Shown: positions 61,934 to 64,000 of the stretch, piece by piece | How the letters are laid out: every line of letters starts with the position of its first letter | Numbering within the stretch: the stretch's first letter is position 1 | NCBI GenBank assembly: GCA_964657565.1 | Contig: CAZZVQ010000012.1 | Location: forward strand, 1 to 64,000 | Reading direction: 5' to 3' | Source of the DNA: JAVVHH01 sp964657565 | GTDB lineage: Bacteria; Pseudomonadota; Alphaproteobacteria; Acetobacterales; Acetobacteraceae | DNA length: 64,000 bases | The notes under the pieces: model-generated | Seen by the model: only the letters and a program-made list of their open reading frames with translations | Databases searched by the model: none | What the model was told of the DNA's origin: nothing | Program-made: the position numbers and the translations under genes

Positions 61934-62917
61934 ATGGGCACGATGTTGCGGCACTTGGGGTTGGCACTCTTGCTAGCGGGCCTCGCCGGGCCGGTCTGGG
62001 CGCAGGGCCAGCATGTTAGCGTCTATACCGCGCACGAAGCGGCCATCATCGAAGCCATGGTCCCGCCGTTCGAGAAGGAAACCGGCATCAAGGTCGATAT
62101 CGTCAAGGGCGGCGGCGGGGACCTGCTGAACCGGGTGCGCGCCGAGGCGGCGCAACCCCGGGCGGACGTGGTCTGGTCGGTCGGCCCCGATATCCTGGAG
62201 GCCAACGCCCGCCTGCTCGAGGCCTACAAGCCGGCCGGCTACGATGCGGTCCTGGACCCGAAATTCCCCGTCACCGGCGTCTGGCTGCCCTATACCGGCA
62301 CCGTCATGGTGCTGGCGGTCAACACCCAGAAGCTCCAGCCCGGCGACTACCCAAGCACCTGGTCGGACCTGGCCGAGCCGAAATGGAAGGGCCTGGTCTC
62401 CTCGGCGCGCGCCGACAGCTCCTCCTCCGCGTTCAGCCAGTTCGTCACCATCCTGCTGTGCTACGGCGACAAGGGACCCGACATCTACAAGCGCATATTC
62501 GCCAATTTCATCCTGGCCGACAGCTCCGGCGCCGTGCCGCGCTACGTCAGCGACGGCGAGGCGGCGGTCGGCCTGACGCTGGAGGACGGCGCGCTGCAAT
62601 ACGCCAAGAATGGCGGGCACGTGGCGATCGTATATCCGGCGGACGGGACCTTGGTGAACGCCGACGGCGTCGCCCTGGTCAAGGGCGCGCCGCACCCGGC
62701 CGAGGCCCGCCGCTTCATCGACTACATCATGTCCAAGCCGGCGCAGGAGATCCTGGTCGGCACCGTCGGCCGCCGCTCCATCCGCACCGACGTCGCGCCC
62801 GGCCCAGGCGCCAAGCCGCTCGCCGACATCAAGGCCGTGCCCTACGACACCGACGACGTCGGCAAGCGGCGCGCGGCGCTGCTCGCCCAGTGGCGCAAGA
62901 TCGCGGACGGCCAGTAG
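61934..62917 (+). CDS. Extracellular solute-binding protein of Fbp/AfuA type
   Basis: A 327-residue binding protein (SBP family 1). The signal peptide ends near GPVWAQG (residue about 23). The mature N-terminus VSVYTAHEAAIIEAMVPPFEKETGIKVD and the later VWSVGPDILEAN, WLPYTGTVMVLAVNT and LTLEDGALQYAKNGG are typical of the iron/2-aminoethylphosphonate/polyamine clade. I do not see the adjacent Tyr-Tyr iron pair of FbpA, which argues against plain ferric binding. The gene is divergent from the ATPase by 85 bases. The start is ATG 61934; ATG 61943 is an alternative. Confidence 0.88.
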   Translation: MGTMLRHLGLALLLAGLAGPVWAQGQHVSVYTAHEAAIIEAMVPPFEKETGIKVDIVKGGGGDLLNRVRAEAAQPRADVVWSVGPDILEANARLLEAYKPAGYDAVLDPKFPVTGVWLPYTGTVMVLAVNTQKLQPGDYPSTWSDLAEPKWKGLVSSARADSSSSAFSQFVTILLCYGDKGPDIYKRIFANFILADSSGAVPRYVSDGEAAVGLTLEDGALQYAKNGGHVAIVYPADGTLVNADGVALVKGAPHPAEARRFIDYIMSKPAQEILVGTVGRRSIRTDVAPGPGAKPLADIKAVPYDTDDVGKRRAALLAQWRKIADGQ

Positions 62918-62919
62918 CC

Positions 62920-63921
62920 ATGCTCATCGAAGCCTTCAGCACCGGCAAGGACCCGGCCCGGCCGGAGGCGAACGAAGACCGCCTCGTCATTCTGCCCGGC
63001 CGGCTCTACGCGGTGCTCGACGGCGTCAGCGCCCGCAGCCCGGCGCGCTACGACGGCATGCTCTCCGGCCAGTTCGCCGCCGTGCTCGCCCAATCCGCGC
63101 TGGAGCGCGGGCTGCCGCGGGACGGCCTGGCCGTCGTCGCGGGGCTCACCAAGGCCCTCGCCGGCGCCAGCGAGCGGCTCGGGCTGAAGGGGGCGCCGGC
63201 CGGCTTGCGCCTGTCGACCACGATGGCGCTGGTGCTGGATCACGGCGAACAAGTCGAGATCATCCTGGTCGGCGACAGCGGCGTGCGGGTCGACGGCAAG
63301 GCGATCCACCACATGACCAAAGTGCTGGACAGCATCACCGCCGCCCTGCGCACCGCCGCCTGGCTCCGCGCCAGCCGCGTGACGGACGACCCGGTGGTGC
63401 AGGAGCGCCTGTCCCGTGCCGTGGTGATGCACGGGACCGCCAGCGCGGAGGGATGGAGCGAGGCGGACCTGCGCGCGGTGGCCACCACCGCCGCTTCCGC
63501 CTGCGCCCAGCGCTTCCCCGAGGTGCCGGCCGATCTGGTTGCCGAGTTGCTGCGCGGCGGCATCGTCAACGCCCAGGGCCGCCACCAGAACAACCCGGAC
63601 TCGCTGCTCGGCTACGGCTGCCTCGACGGCACGGCCATCCCGGAACGCTTCATCGGCCGCCTGCTGCTGAAGGCGCCGCAGCAGATCGAGTTGTTCAGCG
63701 ACGGCTACTTCGCGCCGGGTCCCGGCTTCGGCGTCGCCTCGTGGGAGGAGCGGTTCGCCGAAGTCGAGCACGAGGATCCGGCCAAGATCGCCCGCTACGC
63801 CTCCGTCAGGGGCTCCATCGCCGGCATGTGGTCGGACGACCGCACCTATCTCGGGGTCCGCAAAGCCGAGACTCCGCCCTCCCCGCCGCAAGCACCGCAA
63901 CCAGAGCCATCACACTCCTAG
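62920..63921 (+). CDS. PP2C-like protein serine/threonine phosphatase
   Basis: A 333-residue protein with scattered PP2C metal motifs: EANEDRLVIL and YAVLDGVSA (the first Asp-Gly pair), IILVGDSGVRV (the GDSG motif) and WSDDRTYLGV (the terminal Asp-Asp). These residues bind two Mn or Mg ions for phosphoester hydrolysis. The gene starts two bases after the binding-protein stop, an unusual partner for an importer. A proline-rich tail ends the protein and overlaps the 3' end of the opposite PLP-enzyme gene by 12 bases. It may sense or regulate uptake, or only share a promoter. Confidence 0.75.
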   Translation: MLIEAFSTGKDPARPEANEDRLVILPGRLYAVLDGVSARSPARYDGMLSGQFAAVLAQSALERGLPRDGLAVVAGLTKALAGASERLGLKGAPAGLRLSTTMALVLDHGEQVEIILVGDSGVRVDGKAIHHMTKVLDSITAALRTAAWLRASRVTDDPVVQERLSRAVVMHGTASAEGWSEADLRAVATTAASACAQRFPEVPADLVAELLRGGIVNAQGRHQNNPDSLLGYGCLDGTAIPERFIGRLLLKAPQQIELFSDGYFAPGPGFGVASWEERFAEVEHEDPAKIARYASVRGSIAGMWSDDRTYLGVRKAETPPSPPQAPQPEPSHS

Positions 63922-64000
63922 CGCAAGCTGCAAGTCGTCGATCAGCTCGCTTGCATCCTCCAGCCCCACCGACAAGCGGATCAGCGTCGGCGGACAATCC
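63910..64000 (-). CDS. Cys/Met metabolism PLP-dependent enzyme, C-terminal end only
   Basis: Only the last 30 codons are in the window. They read PTLIRLSVGLEDASELIDDL and close with QLALGV and TGA (63910-63912). The phrase IRLSVGLEDxxxLIxDL is the hallmark C-terminus of the cystathionine gamma-synthase/beta-lyase/O-acylhomoserine sulfhydrylase family. Which member it is cannot be told here. It converges on the PP2C-like gene and overlaps it by 12 bases. Confidence 0.8.
   Translation of the reverse strand, partial: DCPPTLIRLSVGLEDASELIDDLQLALGV

Overview
The window is high-GC bacterial DNA. Dense tail-to-head operons, Rut, EfeUOB and SsuABC-type families, alphaproteobacterial-style palindromic intergenic repeats and a tRNA-Lys-like remnant point to an alphaproteobacterium, plausibly Acetobacteraceae or other Rhodospirillales; the taxonomic placement is inference. 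It comes from a draft assembly: there is a 100-N scaffold gap at 13063-13162 flanked by an exact 55-bp duplication, and two 10-N gaps at 33174-33183 (inside the giant gene) and 54971-54980 (inside an inverted repeat).

Region 1 (1-13008) is an accessory catabolic island. It opens with a truncated IS91-family transposase. It carries two IclR regulators, a DHDPS/NAL-family aldolase, a TIM-barrel sugar isomerase/epimerase, a cytoplasmic FG-GAP/VCBS beta-propeller protein, a shikimate-dehydrogenase-like oxidoreductase, an SDR, and an SsuABC/ThiXYZ-like importer transcribed divergently around a good promoter with an IclR-like palindrome. Three genes are decayed: a ribokinase-like gene with a large internal deletion, an SDR reduced to its first 38 residues, and a frameshifted C-terminal stub of a peptide-binding protein followed by a class A beta-lactamase-like protein. 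A MITE-like 180-bp element sits at the scaffold gap, and a tRNA-Lys 3' half remnant and an orphan Flp pilin follow.

Region 2 (14715-48582) is the most distinctive part. A plus-strand operon encodes a vanadium haloperoxidase with a PEP-CTERM tail, an HlyD-type adaptor, a small cohesin-like PEP-CTERM protein, a DUF3467-like protein, a GAF-TM-HlyD fusion, a PqqD-like/M50 metalloprotease/HlyD fusion, and a shortened SecA paralogue lacking the C-terminal third. Facing it is a single 24.4-kb minus-strand gene for an 8140-residue repeat protein that begins with a LEPRxLL motif. The protein contains PPC-like, LamG, CARDB, Ig-like and SdrD-B repeats, a subtilase domain with an intact triad, and a C-terminal cohesin/dockerin-like end. 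I propose that the operon is a dedicated export and processing system for this protein; that link is inferred from context.

Region 3 (48901-64000) is metabolic: an amidase-signature hydrolase; a complete efeUOB ferrous/heme iron operon; a tartrate/D-malate dehydrogenase; a GNAT acetyltransferase; a DUF3750 protein; and a minus-strand operon in which an Fbp-type ABC ATPase and permease precede rutABCD (uracil catabolism). The cognate binding protein is divergent and followed three bases later by a PP2C-like phosphatase. The window ends inside a gene for a Cys/Met-metabolism PLP enzyme.
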